Counted from the stretch's first letter, positions 37,838 through 47,223 are shown. The stretch: DNA of 64,000 nucleotides from Candidatus Pelagisphaera phototrophica (GCF_014529625.1 NZ_CP076039.1:3534001-3598000), one strand, 5' to 3'. Program-made: numbers and translations. Notes: generated by a model from the letters alone, not told the origin.

Positions 37838-38998
37838 CTAAACCAATGCTGGATCCGGACTTTTCATAGAAATTTTGGATACGCCATCTACCCAAACTTC
37901 CTCGACACGACCGTAGGTTTTCATTGGTTCGAAAAGCGTGAGATCGGCGACTTTGCCAACTTCAATACTTCCGAGCCGCTCTTCCCAACCTAGAACCTTC
38001 GCCGGCCCGAGCGTTATCAAATTAACAGCTCGACTCGGATCCATCCCTTGATCGATCATCTTAACGACGCTACCTAACATTGAGGGAAAATGGTAATCGC
38101 TACAAAGCGAGTCGACGAGGTCTTCACTCAAGGCATCGATACAGGACAGATTGCCGCAATGCGACCCACCACGATAATAATTGGGAGCGCCCATACAAAC
38201 ATACATGCCAAGATCCTTGGCCCTTCGAGCTGCTTCCATGGTAGTAGGCATCTCCGCCAAAGTCGCTCCCGCCTCCTTGGCCTCATCCACGTGATCGACC
38301 GTCGTGTCGTCATGGCTCCCTATACACACTTTTCCGGAGAATTTGTCCCGAACTTCAACGCGATTGTTGATGGCACTATTCGCTTCTATTCTCTCTTTGA
38401 GCTGCCTCATAGCTTCCTCCACAGTGAGACCCTTCGACGCTGCTTGCTTGACCGCGATTTCCTCGAGACTCCGAAATTGCCGTTGCCCTGGAATATTCTC
38501 GTTGTACACGATATTACCCAGTGTCGAGTAGTCCGCCAATTGATCGACAATAACGCTGGCTGGCTCGAAATTCGTGTCCCACCGGATGTGCATAAAATGG
38601 CGAACGGAAGAGATTCGAGCCATACGCTCATACTCATCCGCCAAAGCCAAGCCCGATCGAGCACGCAACTCTCCACCCTTTTTCCAAGGGTCATTCGAGA
38701 TGCGAACAGCTCCCAAAACGGTGGTTAGACCCGAGGCGAGCGCTCGCAAATCCATCATGTGGAACGCCAACTCTATGGGGAAGCCCGCACTCGGCCGCGG
38801 GTGCAATTCCTTCTCTATATAATCCGTATGAATATCGATTACCCCCGGAATAAGCCAATGCCCATGAGCATCGTATTCTCCTGGATAATACGAATCCTTC
38901 TTAATGTCCGCGATTTTGCCTTCTTCGACGATAACGGATCCCTCTACGAGACCAGAGGGAGTCACTATCTTGGCATTCGTTACGATTTGCTGATTCAT
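37838..38998 (-). CDS. phnM: Phosphonate metabolism hydrolase PhnM
   Basis: Amidohydrolase that removes diphosphate from ribosylated-phosphonate 5-triphosphate, giving the monophosphate used by the C-P lyase core. 386 residues, TIM barrel with the metal motif IDIHTDYIEKEL near residue 55 and later PTTMEAA, GAPNYYRGGSHCGN and the final GWEERLGSIEVGKVADL. Length as in E. coli. Last gene of the phn operon, 2 bp after the phnE copy. Confidence 0.95.
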   Translation of the reverse strand: MNQQIVTNAKIVTPSGLVEGSVIVEEGKIADIKKDSYYPGEYDAHGHWLIPGVIDIHTDYIEKELHPRPSAGFPIELAFHMMDLRALASGLTTVLGAVRISNDPWKKGGELRARSGLALADEYERMARISSVRHFMHIRWDTNFEPASVIVDQLADYSTLGNIVYNENIPGQRQFRSLEEIAVKQAASKGLTVEEAMRQLKERIEANSAINNRVEVRDKFSGKVCIGSHDDTTVDHVDEAKEAGATLAEMPTTMEAARRAKDLGMYVCMGAPNYYRGGSHCGNLSCIDALSEDLVDSLCSDYHFPSMLGSVVKMIDQGMDPSRAVNLITLGPAKVLGWEERLGSIEVGKVADLTLFEPMKTYGRVEEVWVDGVSKISMKSPDPALV

Positions 38999-39000
38999 AA

Positions 39001-39828
39001 TTACTTCAAAGTATTGCTGCCTAACATTTTTCGTCTCAAATAATCAGATACACGTTCCATGCTGGCTATTAGGACTATGATAAAGATCACCAAGGCTAGC
39101 ATGTTCTTGTAATTCAGTGTCTTTTGAGCGAGATGCAGCTGCATCCCAACTCCCCCGCCTCCATACACACCCAATACGATCGCTTGCCGCAAATTGATAT
39201 CGAAGGAGTAAAACCAACTGGAAATGAACGAAGGCATGGCTGCCGGAATGATGGCGTAACGGATTCTCTGGAAGCCAGTGGCTCCTATCGCTTCCAGAGA
39301 TTCAATCGGACCTCGATCCACATTCTCGATCGATTCCGCGAACAGTTTGCCGAACATCCCAATCGATCCGATAATCAAAGCTAGAGCGGCGCTGAATGGC
39401 CCAATTCCCACAGCCACTTGAAAAACGAGCATCGTGACCAGCTGAGGAATCGAGCGTTCAATTGCGAATAGTGTTCGAGTGGTTTTCGCGACGATCGGGC
39501 GAGGTGTCGTATTAGAGGCTGCCAGGAAAGCTAGCATAAACGCCAAGAGCCCGCCAAATAGAGACCCAAGAAAGGCCATCGCTATGGTTTCCCCGATCGA
39601 ATCGAACAGGTTCCTCTGCTGAACAAAGATCATCATGTTCGGGGGAGCCATTCTCTCTACTAAATCGACGATCTGACCGAACTCGTAAATGATCTTCAAC
39701 GGATCGAATCCCAAAGCTATGGATACACCCGAAAATATCACTGCGAACCCTAGGCAGTAAGTAGCATTCCGACGAAATTTCTTCGAAGGAAGCTCGTAGT
39801 CAACGACTGGCTGGTGAGACTCTCCCAA
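39001..39828 (-). CDS. phnE: Phosphonate ABC transporter permease PhnE, second copy
   Basis: Inner-membrane channel of the PhnCDE importer. 275 residues with about six hydrophobic helices; the permease EAA-type loop reads ESLEAIGATGFQRIRYAIIPAA. It is paired with the first PhnE copy, 2 bp apart; two unlike PhnE proteins probably form a heterodimer, as in several other phosphonate importers. Confidence 0.93.
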   Translation of the reverse strand: MGESHQPVVDYELPSKKFRRNATYCLGFAVIFSGVSIALGFDPLKIIYEFGQIVDLVERMAPPNMMIFVQQRNLFDSIGETIAMAFLGSLFGGLLAFMLAFLAASNTTPRPIVAKTTRTLFAIERSIPQLVTMLVFQVAVGIGPFSAALALIIGSIGMFGKLFAESIENVDRGPIESLEAIGATGFQRIRYAIIPAAMPSFISSWFYSFDINLRQAIVLGVYGGGGVGMQLHLAQKTLNYKNMLALVIFIIVLIASMERVSDYLRRKMLGSNTLK

Positions 39829-39830
39829 TG

Positions 39831-40628
39831 CTATAGCCTCTCTTTCGTCAGTATTTTTCCCCTAGCGAAATTGGATACCCGCTCCGAAAGATTTACGAGC
39901 ACCATAATCATCATGATTGCTACCGTGGCTCTCTGATAATCTACAACGGCAATCGCCCTTATAAGTTCATAACCAATTCCAACACCGGCTACGCCACCCA
40001 ATACGGTTGCCGCTCTGATATTTACTTCAAACCGAAATATGGAGTTGGCGATCAGCGAAGGTAGCACATCGGGAATTACCGTGTAACGTATCACTTGCCA
40101 ATAGCTAGCCCCAGACGCCTTCAAGGCTTCAAGGCGGCGTTCTTCCACTTCCTCAATCGCGTCCGCTAATAATTTCCCCAACATGCCCACACTCCCGATT
40201 GCGATCGCTATGACAGCCGGAAAAAGGCCGATATCCAAAGCCTTTATCAACATGATTAATACAATGATTTCCGGGAGGGCACGCTCTAAGCCCAGAGCCA
40301 CGCGGGCAAATGGACGTAAAAGTTTGCTTGATACATTCGAGGCTGCTGCTAACCCAATCCCGATCGATATTATAACCGCAATAGGCGTGGCCAGCATGGA
40401 TATTAGTACTGTGATAGCAGACTGATTTAGCATCGTCATGGTGACCGTCCAATCAGGCGGAAAAAAAATGTTAAGCCGGGAAAACCCGTCAACAATCCCG
40501 AAGGTCAGGGCACCAAGATCGAATTCACAAAGGACCGCCGCCGCGTATACGCAGATGGTTAGCCCACCCATCGGCAGGATGAGTTTAAAATAGCGCTTGG
40601 GGCTATAAGTGGCCAGAATCGATTTCAC
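39831..40628 (-). CDS. phnE: Phosphonate ABC transporter permease PhnE, first copy
   Basis: 265 residues, about six TM helices, with the permease loop RRLEALKASGASYWQVIRY and the C-terminal LGGVAGVGIGYELI that contacts the ATPase. It differs clearly from the second copy at the sequence level, so the duplication is old. Follows phnC by 9 bp. Confidence 0.93.
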   Translation of the reverse strand: MKSILATYSPKRYFKLILPMGGLTICVYAAAVLCEFDLGALTFGIVDGFSRLNIFFPPDWTVTMTMLNQSAITVLISMLATPIAVIISIGIGLAAASNVSSKLLRPFARVALGLERALPEIIVLIMLIKALDIGLFPAVIAIAIGSVGMLGKLLADAIEEVEERRLEALKASGASYWQVIRYTVIPDVLPSLIANSIFRFEVNIRAATVLGGVAGVGIGYELIRAIAVVDYQRATVAIMMIMVLVNLSERVSNFARGKILTKERL

Positions 40629-40637
40629 GCTAGAAGC

Positions 40638-41468
40638 TCAACTGAGATTAGTTATTGGGCTTGCCTGAATGGGCACCTGCTCCTCCGTGAAATCGCCACC
40701 CTGCCTGTTAGACAGTACTTCATCAAGCTCGTCTCCGTATACTTCCGCTAAATCCGATTCAGTCAGATCCGGTTTGCCGTCGTAGACAACTTCCCCGCCT
40801 CGAATCGCAACAACGCGTGTACAATATTTGCGGGTTATTTCTGGCTGATGGAAAACTCCAAGAACCGGTGTTTCTTTTGCCAAGGGCAATAAGAGTTTCA
40901 TGATCGCCTTGGCATTTTTTGGATCCAAGCTAGAAATCGGCTCGTCTGCCAAATAGATGGAAGGCCTTTGGAACATTGCCCTCGCTATGGCAACCCGCTG
41001 CTTCTCGCCGCCGCTTAGGCTACCCGCTCTGCGCGAAGCGAAGCCTTGCATGCCGACTTTGGAGAGCACCTTTAGAGCTTCTTCCGCTTCTTTGTCAGTA
41101 AATCCGTAAATCAAACTCCTGAGGGGACTTATCGCACCCAGACGGCCAACCATAACGTTTTCCAGAACGGATAACCTATGCACCAAATTGAACCCTTGGA
41201 AAATCACTCCCACATGTCGCCTTGCATTGCGAGCCTCCTTGCCTTTGGCCTGGTCCAAATTACAGCAACTTCCATCGGGACACCTAAATCGAACGGTTCC
41301 TTTTTCCGCCCTTGTGAGGCCGAGAATGCAACGCAACGTAAGCGATTTTCCGGCACCGCTCGGACCAAGAACGCCTACAAACTCGCCTTTCTGGATCTTA
41401 AAAGTCACGCCCTTGAGCAACTCTTTGCCGTTCGGCAATATTTTCTTAAGATTCGCAACTTCTAACAT
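40638..41468 (-). CDS. phnC: Phosphonate ABC transporter ATPase PhnC
   Basis: ATP-driven import subunit, 276 residues. Walker A GPSGAGKS, signature LSGGEKQR, Walker B IYLADEPIS, and the H-loop FHQPE. Follows phnD by 8 bp. The C-terminal 30 residues extend beyond the usual domain end. Confidence 0.95.
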   Translation of the reverse strand: MLEVANLKKILPNGKELLKGVTFKIQKGEFVGVLGPSGAGKSLTLRCILGLTRAEKGTVRFRCPDGSCCNLDQAKGKEARNARRHVGVIFQGFNLVHRLSVLENVMVGRLGAISPLRSLIYGFTDKEAEEALKVLSKVGMQGFASRRAGSLSGGEKQRVAIARAMFQRPSIYLADEPISSLDPKNAKAIMKLLLPLAKETPVLGVFHQPEITRKYCTRVVAIRGGEVVYDGKPDLTESDLAEVYGDELDEVLSNRQGGDFTEEQVPIQASPITNLS

Positions 41469-41476
41469 AGTTCATC

Positions 41477-42409
41477 CTAGTCCGATAGTAGTTGCATCTG
41501 ATCCATGTTTCTGGCGATGTCTCGGTAATAGTCATAAGCGGTATCGTCGCCTCGATAGAATATGGGATTGTCAGATATGTATATCGACGAAACTAGAGCC
41601 CAAGTATCTGGAGCATCATTATGCATATTGATAAAAGCATCTTGAATGGATTGTTTGAAGTCGCTCGGCAGATCCCCGCGCACCGCGAACGGTCCCGTGG
41701 GCATCCACTCTGATTTCCAAAGGACTCTGAACTCGCTCTCCTCAATCGTGCCACGCTCGACTAGGCGTGCCAAGGTAGTAGATGATATTGCGGCCACATC
41801 CACTTTTCCCGCAAGGGCAGTCATTATGTTGGCCGTGTGGCTCATGGAATAGACGACTTTTCCAAAAACCACCTCAGGCTTCACTCCGATCGAGTCGAAA
41901 TACCCTCTCGGAACTAAGTGGCCTGATGTAGAAGCTGGATCATTAAAACTGAACGTTAGTGATTTCGATTTTTCCAAAACGTCGTCCATGCTATTAAGAC
42001 CGCTGGATGGCGAGGTTATCAAGTAGGACTGATAAGCCCCGTGACGAGACTCTTCCGTTCCTATAATAACCAGTGGCTCGGCGTCCGCCTTTTCGTGAGC
42101 GATCAAATAGCTAAATGAACCGAACTGACATATATCGATCTTCTTGGATCTCATCGCTTCAATGGCTATGCTGTAGGATCCTGTCTTCGTGATCTCCACG
42201 TCTATGTTTAGCGTTTTCCCGAGATACTGCGCCAAAGCATTATAGATTTCTTTGCGAGACATCCGTTGGGTTTCTTCCTCAGGCGGGTTGTGTCCTATTC
42301 GTAGAACCGTGGGCCACCCTCTTTCATCAACGGTGAAATTCGACCCGTTGGGCTGACAACCAGATAGGGCTACAGCGGCAAGCAGAGTTACTGTAATCCA
42401 GTATTTCAA
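41477..42409 (-). CDS. phnD: Phosphonate-binding lipoprotein PhnD
   Basis: Substrate-binding protein that captures phosphonates for PhnCEE. 310 residues. The signal ends LSGC, a lipobox, so it is a membrane-anchored lipoprotein rather than a free periplasmic protein. The two-lobe fold shows family pieces such as QFGSFSYLIAH and the GHLVPRGYFDSIG hinge. It lies 23 bp after phnL. Confidence 0.93.
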   Translation of the reverse strand: MKYWITVTLLAAVALSGCQPNGSNFTVDERGWPTVLRIGHNPPEEETQRMSRKEIYNALAQYLGKTLNIDVEITKTGSYSIAIEAMRSKKIDICQFGSFSYLIAHEKADAEPLVIIGTEESRHGAYQSYLITSPSSGLNSMDDVLEKSKSLTFSFNDPASTSGHLVPRGYFDSIGVKPEVVFGKVVYSMSHTANIMTALAGKVDVAAISSTTLARLVERGTIEESEFRVLWKSEWMPTGPFAVRGDLPSDFKQSIQDAFINMHNDAPDTWALVSSIYISDNPIFYRGDDTAYDYYRDIARNMDQMQLLSD

Positions 42410-42432
42410 TACAATACTTAAATATTGGAAAT

Positions 42433-43152
42433 TTATGCGGTCGCGACTTCGACTTCTTCGATGCGGCCGCTTTTGAGCTTAAGTTCCCGATCAGCCAGGT
42501 TGCTTAGCGTATACTCATCGTGAGTAATCAAGATAATCGAAGTACCGCGCCTCTTCAGATCCAGAATCTTGCCGATGACGACATCCTTTGTTTTCTGATC
42601 GAGGGACGCGGTCGGCTCGTCGATCAGCAGAAATCTGGGAGTGGATATAATGGCTTGGGCCACATTAATCCGCTGCTGCTCTCCACCGGAGAATGTGGAT
42701 GGATACGCGTCCCAAAGCTCTTGTGGCAGTCCAAGTTCCTCCAAGAACGATCGAGCTTTTTCGAGAGCTTCATCGCGGTCTACGTTTTCCTTAATCAGCT
42801 GTTCCGCGACAATCTCTACTGCCGGAACTCTAGGTATCACCTGTAGAAACTGAGAGCAGTAGGTCATCTCGTTTCTTCGAATTGCAAGAATTTCGTGCTC
42901 GCTCGCTTTAGCCAAATCGATCTCCCCGTAGAAGCCCGAATGGTATAAGATCTCGCCCTCGTTAATTAGATAAGTTCCGTACAAGCACTTCATCAAGCTC
43001 GACTTTCCCGAGCCGGACTTGCCGGTTAATCCGATAATTTCGCCTTTAGCCATGGTGAAACTAATATCCTCCAAGGCATCAATTTTCTTATCGTTCAATA
43101 TGTGCAGAAGAAACTTCTTCTTCAGACCCCGAATCTCTAGCAAGTTTTCCAT
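42433..43152 (-). CDS. phnL: C-P lyase subunit PhnL, ABC-type ATPase
   Basis: ABC-type ATPase of the C-P lyase complex, needed with PhnGHI for ribosylation of the phosphonate. 239 residues: Walker A GKSGSGKSS, signature FSGGEQQR, Walker B FLLIDEPTA, H-loop ITHDE. Downstream of phnK by 18 bp. No membrane domain, as expected for PhnK/PhnL. Confidence 0.94.
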   Translation of the reverse strand: MENLLEIRGLKKKFLLHILNDKKIDALEDISFTMAKGEIIGLTGKSGSGKSSLMKCLYGTYLINEGEILYHSGFYGEIDLAKASEHEILAIRRNEMTYCSQFLQVIPRVPAVEIVAEQLIKENVDRDEALEKARSFLEELGLPQELWDAYPSTFSGGEQQRINVAQAIISTPRFLLIDEPTASLDQKTKDVVIGKILDLKRRGTSIILITHDEYTLSNLADRELKLKSGRIEEVEVATA

Positions 43153-43170
43153 TTAGATACCTTTTCCCAG

Positions 43171-44022
43171 TTAAAGCAGACTGCTTACTAGCAGCTGCGT
43201 GTATTCATGTTGTGGATCTTGAAGAATCTGATCAGTCAATCCCGCCTCTACGATCCGACCATCCTTCATTACCATGGTGCGATCCGTCAGCATCCGTATT
43301 ACGCTTAGGTCGTGAGACACGACTATCATCGAGATGCCTAGCTGCCTTTGTAGACCCCTAATCAAATCGAGGACTCTGGCTTGAACGGAAACGTCTAAAC
43401 CGGTAGTGACTTCATCTAAGAATAGCAGCGGGGGATTATTGGCGATAGCTTTCGATATTTGAACCCGCTGCTGCATCCCACCAGAGAACGAGCCTGGGGT
43501 ATTATCCATACGAGGCAAAGGCACTTCAGTGCGCTCAAGAAGATCGCTAGCTCGCTCACGAATCCGCCCAACGTGGAATTCCCCCGCCATCAAAAGCTTC
43601 TCGGCGATATTGCCACCCCCTGAGAATTTAAAATTCAGGCCGTCTCGCGGGTTCTGGTATACCATTCCCATCAAATGATTCCGAATGTATCGCTTCTTCT
43701 GATTAGACACGTTAAGTAGATTCGTATTACCATCGTTGAATCCACGGAACCGAACATCCCCTCCAGACGCTTCATTATCGAAATAAAGCAGTTGAACGAT
43801 CGTGCTCTTGCCCGATCCGCTTTCCCCGACAACGCCTAAGACTTCTCCCGGATAAAGATCGAAATCAATTTCCGCACACGCTACAATGGCATCAGTCTCA
43901 GGGCATTGGTTGGTCCCGAATTTCGGACCGGTGTAGTTAATTGTATTGGAAATGGGGTCACCATATATTTTCGTGAGTCCCCTAACCCGAAGGAGCCAAT
44001 CTTCCGTTTTATTCTTAACCAT
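43171..44022 (-). CDS. phnK: C-P lyase subunit PhnK, ABC-type ATPase
   Basis: ATPase that docks on the PhnGHIJ core. 283 residues, longer than E. coli PhnK because of an insertion before Walker A (about residues 20-48). Walker A GESGSGKST, signature FSGGMQQR, Walker B LLFLDEVTTG, H-loop VSHDL. Oligopeptide-ABC style C-terminus. It starts 14 bp after phnJ. Confidence 0.94.
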   Translation of the reverse strand: MVKNKTEDWLLRVRGLTKIYGDPISNTINYTGPKFGTNQCPETDAIVACAEIDFDLYPGEVLGVVGESGSGKSTIVQLLYFDNEASGGDVRFRGFNDGNTNLLNVSNQKKRYIRNHLMGMVYQNPRDGLNFKFSGGGNIAEKLLMAGEFHVGRIRERASDLLERTEVPLPRMDNTPGSFSGGMQQRVQISKAIANNPPLLFLDEVTTGLDVSVQARVLDLIRGLQRQLGISMIVVSHDLSVIRMLTDRTMVMKDGRIVEAGLTDQILQDPQHEYTQLLVSSLL

Positions 44023-44036
44023 CTTTAGTTGTCTCT

Positions 44037-44951
44037 CTACTCTGCTGGGTTCGTGAACAATCGCTGATCAGGCCGAGGGCCCTCGCGCAGCTTGTCGAGA
44101 AAGTTACTGTCATTAATAACATGTTTGCGACTGCTTTCAGATTCGTAGATTTCATCCATAAAAGCTCGGTCCTCGCCTGTAACTGAGCATCGTATACCTT
44201 CAAACTCTTCTACGCGGAATTTAATATCTTCAAACTCTAGAGGCTCTACGGTAGTGTGAGGGGGAACGCAGTGTATCCGCTTTTCCCGTCCCGCAGCAAA
44301 AACATGCAGCGTCTTGCTATCACTGAGATTAGGAACATCCCATCGGGGAATGGGTGACGGCGTCATAATGTAGCGGTTGTTTACCTTCACCGGGTAGCCA
44401 GCGCCACGCATGATCGCACCAAACTTGACATAGGATTCGTACAAGGAAACCCACATTTTAGCATAGTCCGCCTCCGCGTGCATCTGCCTAGTCTTGAATT
44501 CGTAACGTTCGACTCCTCTCAAAATTTCAGGCTGAGGAACCTGGAAAACAATGATCTGACTCTCCGTCAGTACCTCCTCGGGAAGCCGGTGCCGCGTCTG
44601 GATAAGCGTCGCATCCGAGGTATGGAAGGTCGTATCACAATGAGTCATACGCTTGACAAAGTTCCTCAAGTTGCACGCGTTTACGCTAGCGTCACTACCT
44701 TGATCGATGATCTTAAAAACGTCATTGGGACCGATCATGGACAAAGTGGCATGCAATCCACCCGTCCCCCATCCCCTGGAAATCGGCATTTCCGGCGACG
44801 AATATGGAACTTGATAGCCCGGAATGGCGGCCGCTTTAAGAATCTTTCGGCGAATCTCTTTCTTGGTAGATTCGTCAACGAAAGCGTAATTATAACTTCG
44901 ACTGAATTTCTCTTGTTCGATCATCTCAAATACTTTCCTCGCTCCCCGCAA
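44037..44951 (-). CDS. phnJ: C-P lyase subunit PhnJ lacking three of four conserved cysteines
   Basis: PhnJ is the radical-SAM lyase that cleaves the C-P bond of ribosyl phosphonate 5-phosphate in the PhnGHIJ core. 304 residues, closely alignable to E. coli PhnJ over its length, including AIPGYQVP with the glycyl position (Gly45), GWGTGG, DATLIQTRHR and AGREKRI. The C-terminal cluster is altered: Cys255 is kept, but the second Cys of CxxC is Thr258, the third is Ile279 and the thiyl-Cys position is Leu285. DNA on the minus strand at about 44095-44190 confirms this; the surrounding residues align, so it is not a frameshift. Activity is doubtful or differs in mechanism. Confidence 0.93.
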   Translation of the reverse strand: MRGARKVFEMIEQEKFSRSYNYAFVDESTKKEIRRKILKAAAIPGYQVPYSSPEMPISRGWGTGGLHATLSMIGPNDVFKIIDQGSDASVNACNLRNFVKRMTHCDTTFHTSDATLIQTRHRLPEEVLTESQIIVFQVPQPEILRGVERYEFKTRQMHAEADYAKMWVSLYESYVKFGAIMRGAGYPVKVNNRYIMTPSPIPRWDVPNLSDSKTLHVFAAGREKRIHCVPPHTTVEPLEFEDIKFRVEEFEGIRCSVTGEDRAFMDEIYESESSRKHVINDSNFLDKLREGPRPDQRLFTNPAE

Positions 44952-46115
44952 TTACAGTAATTCCTGAGCGGGATCCATGGCATCTTCCTCCGCCATAGGT
45001 GTGTTCGCCGTCTTCTTTTGCTTGTCTCCGTTTCGAGAATCATCTTTCCGCTCCATCGCTTTTCTTAGGTTGTCCAGTCCGGACTGGAAGGTCACATAAT
45101 GCGGAAGCTTCAAATGGTTGGTAAATCCGTAAGACTCAACGCCCTCTGTGTGATATAAAACGAACTCCTGACTATTAGCTGGATGCTCGTCGTTCACACG
45201 CATAGTCCGATCCAATATTCCCATGCATATGGACTTCGTTTCATTATGCCCAAAGCATAGGCCGTATCCCAAGGTCATGTAAGGTACTGAATCTCTACCC
45301 TTCTTTTTCAGCTTCGAAATAACCTCGGTTTCGGTAACCTTGATGCTTCCGATACACCTGCGTCTACCACGACGGTCCCGCACATGTATCTTAGCTTTGC
45401 CTACTCGAAGTTCTCCAATTGTTGGATGGGCAGATCCAAATCCCCTCATTGACGAGTAGGCCAATGCACATAATCCGCCAGTTTCCGCTCTAGCCAACAT
45501 TTGCAGAGCCGCTGAACGGGGGGCTGGGAACTTAACCGCCTCTCTCGTAACATCCACAACTCTATTGTCTTCGTCATCATCAACCCCTTGAAGCATCCCT
45601 TGCTCCAGAAGGATATCCATGATCTTCGAAAAGGATTGCGGATCTTCGAGCAAAGTTCGGTCAAGCCCATCCACTTCATCGATGAATCGCTCGAAGTCCT
45701 CTTTGGATTCGGATGCCAGGTCAGTGTTTAGTAAGCGAACCGTGTAGTCACGCGTAGGACCGAGAATCTGTCCGCCTGGCGCTTCCCGGAAGGCCGAGGA
45801 GATTCGGCGGGAAACTCGCATCGCTCTTGTATCAATAATGTCCGAGTAGTAGACCCGGTTGAGGGTCGCCCGATAGGCTCTCAAAATGAAAGCCCCCTCA
45901 AGCGGGCAACCTTGAACTTGCTTCAAGGCCAAGGCTGCGTGCTCAGGCGCATACAGTGAGCCCTCGCCCATTATCTTGTCCACCAAAGCACTTAGCTGCG
46001 TCTTAATCTGCTCTATTTCCAGCGGGGTGGTACGCGAGCAAACTCTTTCGTATTCAACTAGACGAGACGCATTTTCTATCGCGTCTTCTCCGCCCTTTAT
46101 AGCTACATATCCCAT
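44952..46115 (-). CDS. phnI: C-P lyase subunit PhnI
   Basis: Core subunit with nucleosidase activity that, with PhnG, H and L, attaches ribose triphosphate to the phosphonate. 387 residues, longer than E. coli PhnI (354) through a charged C-terminal tail. Conserved: MGYVAIKGG start, LGPTRDYT, RGFG-HP, and HLKLPH with His334 and His339 at the PhnI-PhnJ interface, both intact. It abuts phnJ directly (stop 44952, start 44951). Confidence 0.95.
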   Translation of the reverse strand: MGYVAIKGGEDAIENASRLVEYERVCSRTTPLEIEQIKTQLSALVDKIMGEGSLYAPEHAALALKQVQGCPLEGAFILRAYRATLNRVYYSDIIDTRAMRVSRRISSAFREAPGGQILGPTRDYTVRLLNTDLASESKEDFERFIDEVDGLDRTLLEDPQSFSKIMDILLEQGMLQGVDDDEDNRVVDVTREAVKFPAPRSAALQMLARAETGGLCALAYSSMRGFGSAHPTIGELRVGKAKIHVRDRRGRRRCIGSIKVTETEVISKLKKKGRDSVPYMTLGYGLCFGHNETKSICMGILDRTMRVNDEHPANSQEFVLYHTEGVESYGFTNHLKLPHYVTFQSGLDNLRKAMERKDDSRNGDKQKKTANTPMAEEDAMDPAQELL

Positions 46116-46130
46116 AAGTACGTTCCTTTA

Positions 46131-46739
46131 CTAAATTGGGTGGATGCGGGAGCTCCTTGGTATGCAGGCTACCTTTTGCTCACCCGGTTCGCTGTCGCTA
46201 ACGAGTATGAGATCAACACCGAGTGGGAACTCCGAGTTTTTTGCCCTCAACGCCTCTATCCATTCGAGCCCCAGTCCTCTAACGTGAAGTTCCATTACTC
46301 CATCGATCCCTGGACCTTCCAATCTAATACCTTGAAATCCATCTGCCTGTTCGTCCTCGAATCCCTTCGTTTGCAAAATAATAGTCGCTCCCTCCTCGGG
46401 ATACGTGAGTAAACCTTCTTTGACCAGTCTCACGAGATCAGGCGACTCGTCCTCGTCGACAATAATAAAATCGGCTTCTTCCAGATCGGCTGACCGGCTG
46501 CCCGTATTGACTTTCAAAAATTCTTCACTGGCGGGATTCCCTCGAGCCATGTAGAATGACACGTCCTGATTGAGAAGAGACAAGCATACAGCCGTGGTCG
46601 CACTCAATAGGCTTTGCGGCGGCTCAAAACCCAACCGCTTGAGATCGTTTATCTTCCCCGGCCTCGCCATCGAATCGAGGATCGATCGAAAGTGACATTG
46701 GGAATCGAATACTTCGTCGTAAGCTGCTTCGCGAACCAT
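46131..46739 (-). CDS. phnH: C-P lyase subunit PhnH
   Basis: Structural core subunit with a PLP-transferase-like fold but no cofactor site. 202 residues; conserved ILDSMARPG near residue 20, LEGPGI, FPLGVDLIL and CIPRSSRI at the C-terminus. It lies 1 bp after phnG and 15 bp before phnI, so tightly co-translated. Confidence 0.93.
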   Translation of the reverse strand: MVREAAYDEVFDSQCHFRSILDSMARPGKINDLKRLGFEPPQSLLSATTAVCLSLLNQDVSFYMARGNPASEEFLKVNTGSRSADLEEADFIIVDEDESPDLVRLVKEGLLTYPEEGATIILQTKGFEDEQADGFQGIRLEGPGIDGVMELHVRGLGLEWIEALRAKNSEFPLGVDLILVSDSEPGEQKVACIPRSSRIHPI

Positions 46740-46740
46740 A

Positions 46741-47160
46741 TCAGTCTTCCTCCATCAACTTGAAATCTACTCGAGTCTGTAGAGATCTAGCATACTCCTC
46801 TTTTTCTGACTGATGAACAGCCTCCGACTGCCCGTCGAGAAACTCCTTTATACGCCGATCGTCGGATGCACATCTTACAAGTGCATCCATAACTGCGATA
46901 CAATATCCTCTAACCGGCTCTTCTCCTATGCAAAGCCCATATCCCGCTTCACCTTGGACTTCTACTTCGCATTCCGTGGTCAATACCTCTCCCAGATAGA
47001 ACTCCTGCTTTTCAAGAGAATCCTCTGCCCGCACCATTGTGAGACAGACGTCAGGAGATTTAACTACTCTGACGGGATAGTCTTTTTCGATTTCTTCAAC
47101 GAAGCCCTTCAGAGGTTCTAATGGGCACTCACACATTACGTAGTCGGCGTCGTATTTCAT
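46741..47160 (-). CDS. phnG: C-P lyase subunit PhnG
   Basis: First gene of the operon; subunit forming the PhnG2H2I2J2 core. 139 residues. Recognised by FYLGEVLTTECEVEVQG and the following GEEPVRGYCIAVMDAL helix, plus position. Cys content is unusually high for the family (six). Upstream are two palindromes in a 120-bp leader. Confidence 0.88.
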   Translation of the reverse strand: MKYDADYVMCECPLEPLKGFVEEIEKDYPVRVVKSPDVCLTMVRAEDSLEKQEFYLGEVLTTECEVEVQGEAGYGLCIGEEPVRGYCIAVMDALVRCASDDRRIKEFLDGQSEAVHQSEKEEYARSLQTRVDFKLMEED

Positions 47161-47223
47161 TGTTGGTGAAAAGAGTATCTCGAGTTTGTTAAGAACGAAT
47201 GAAGTGCGAATTAAAGTCTCAGG

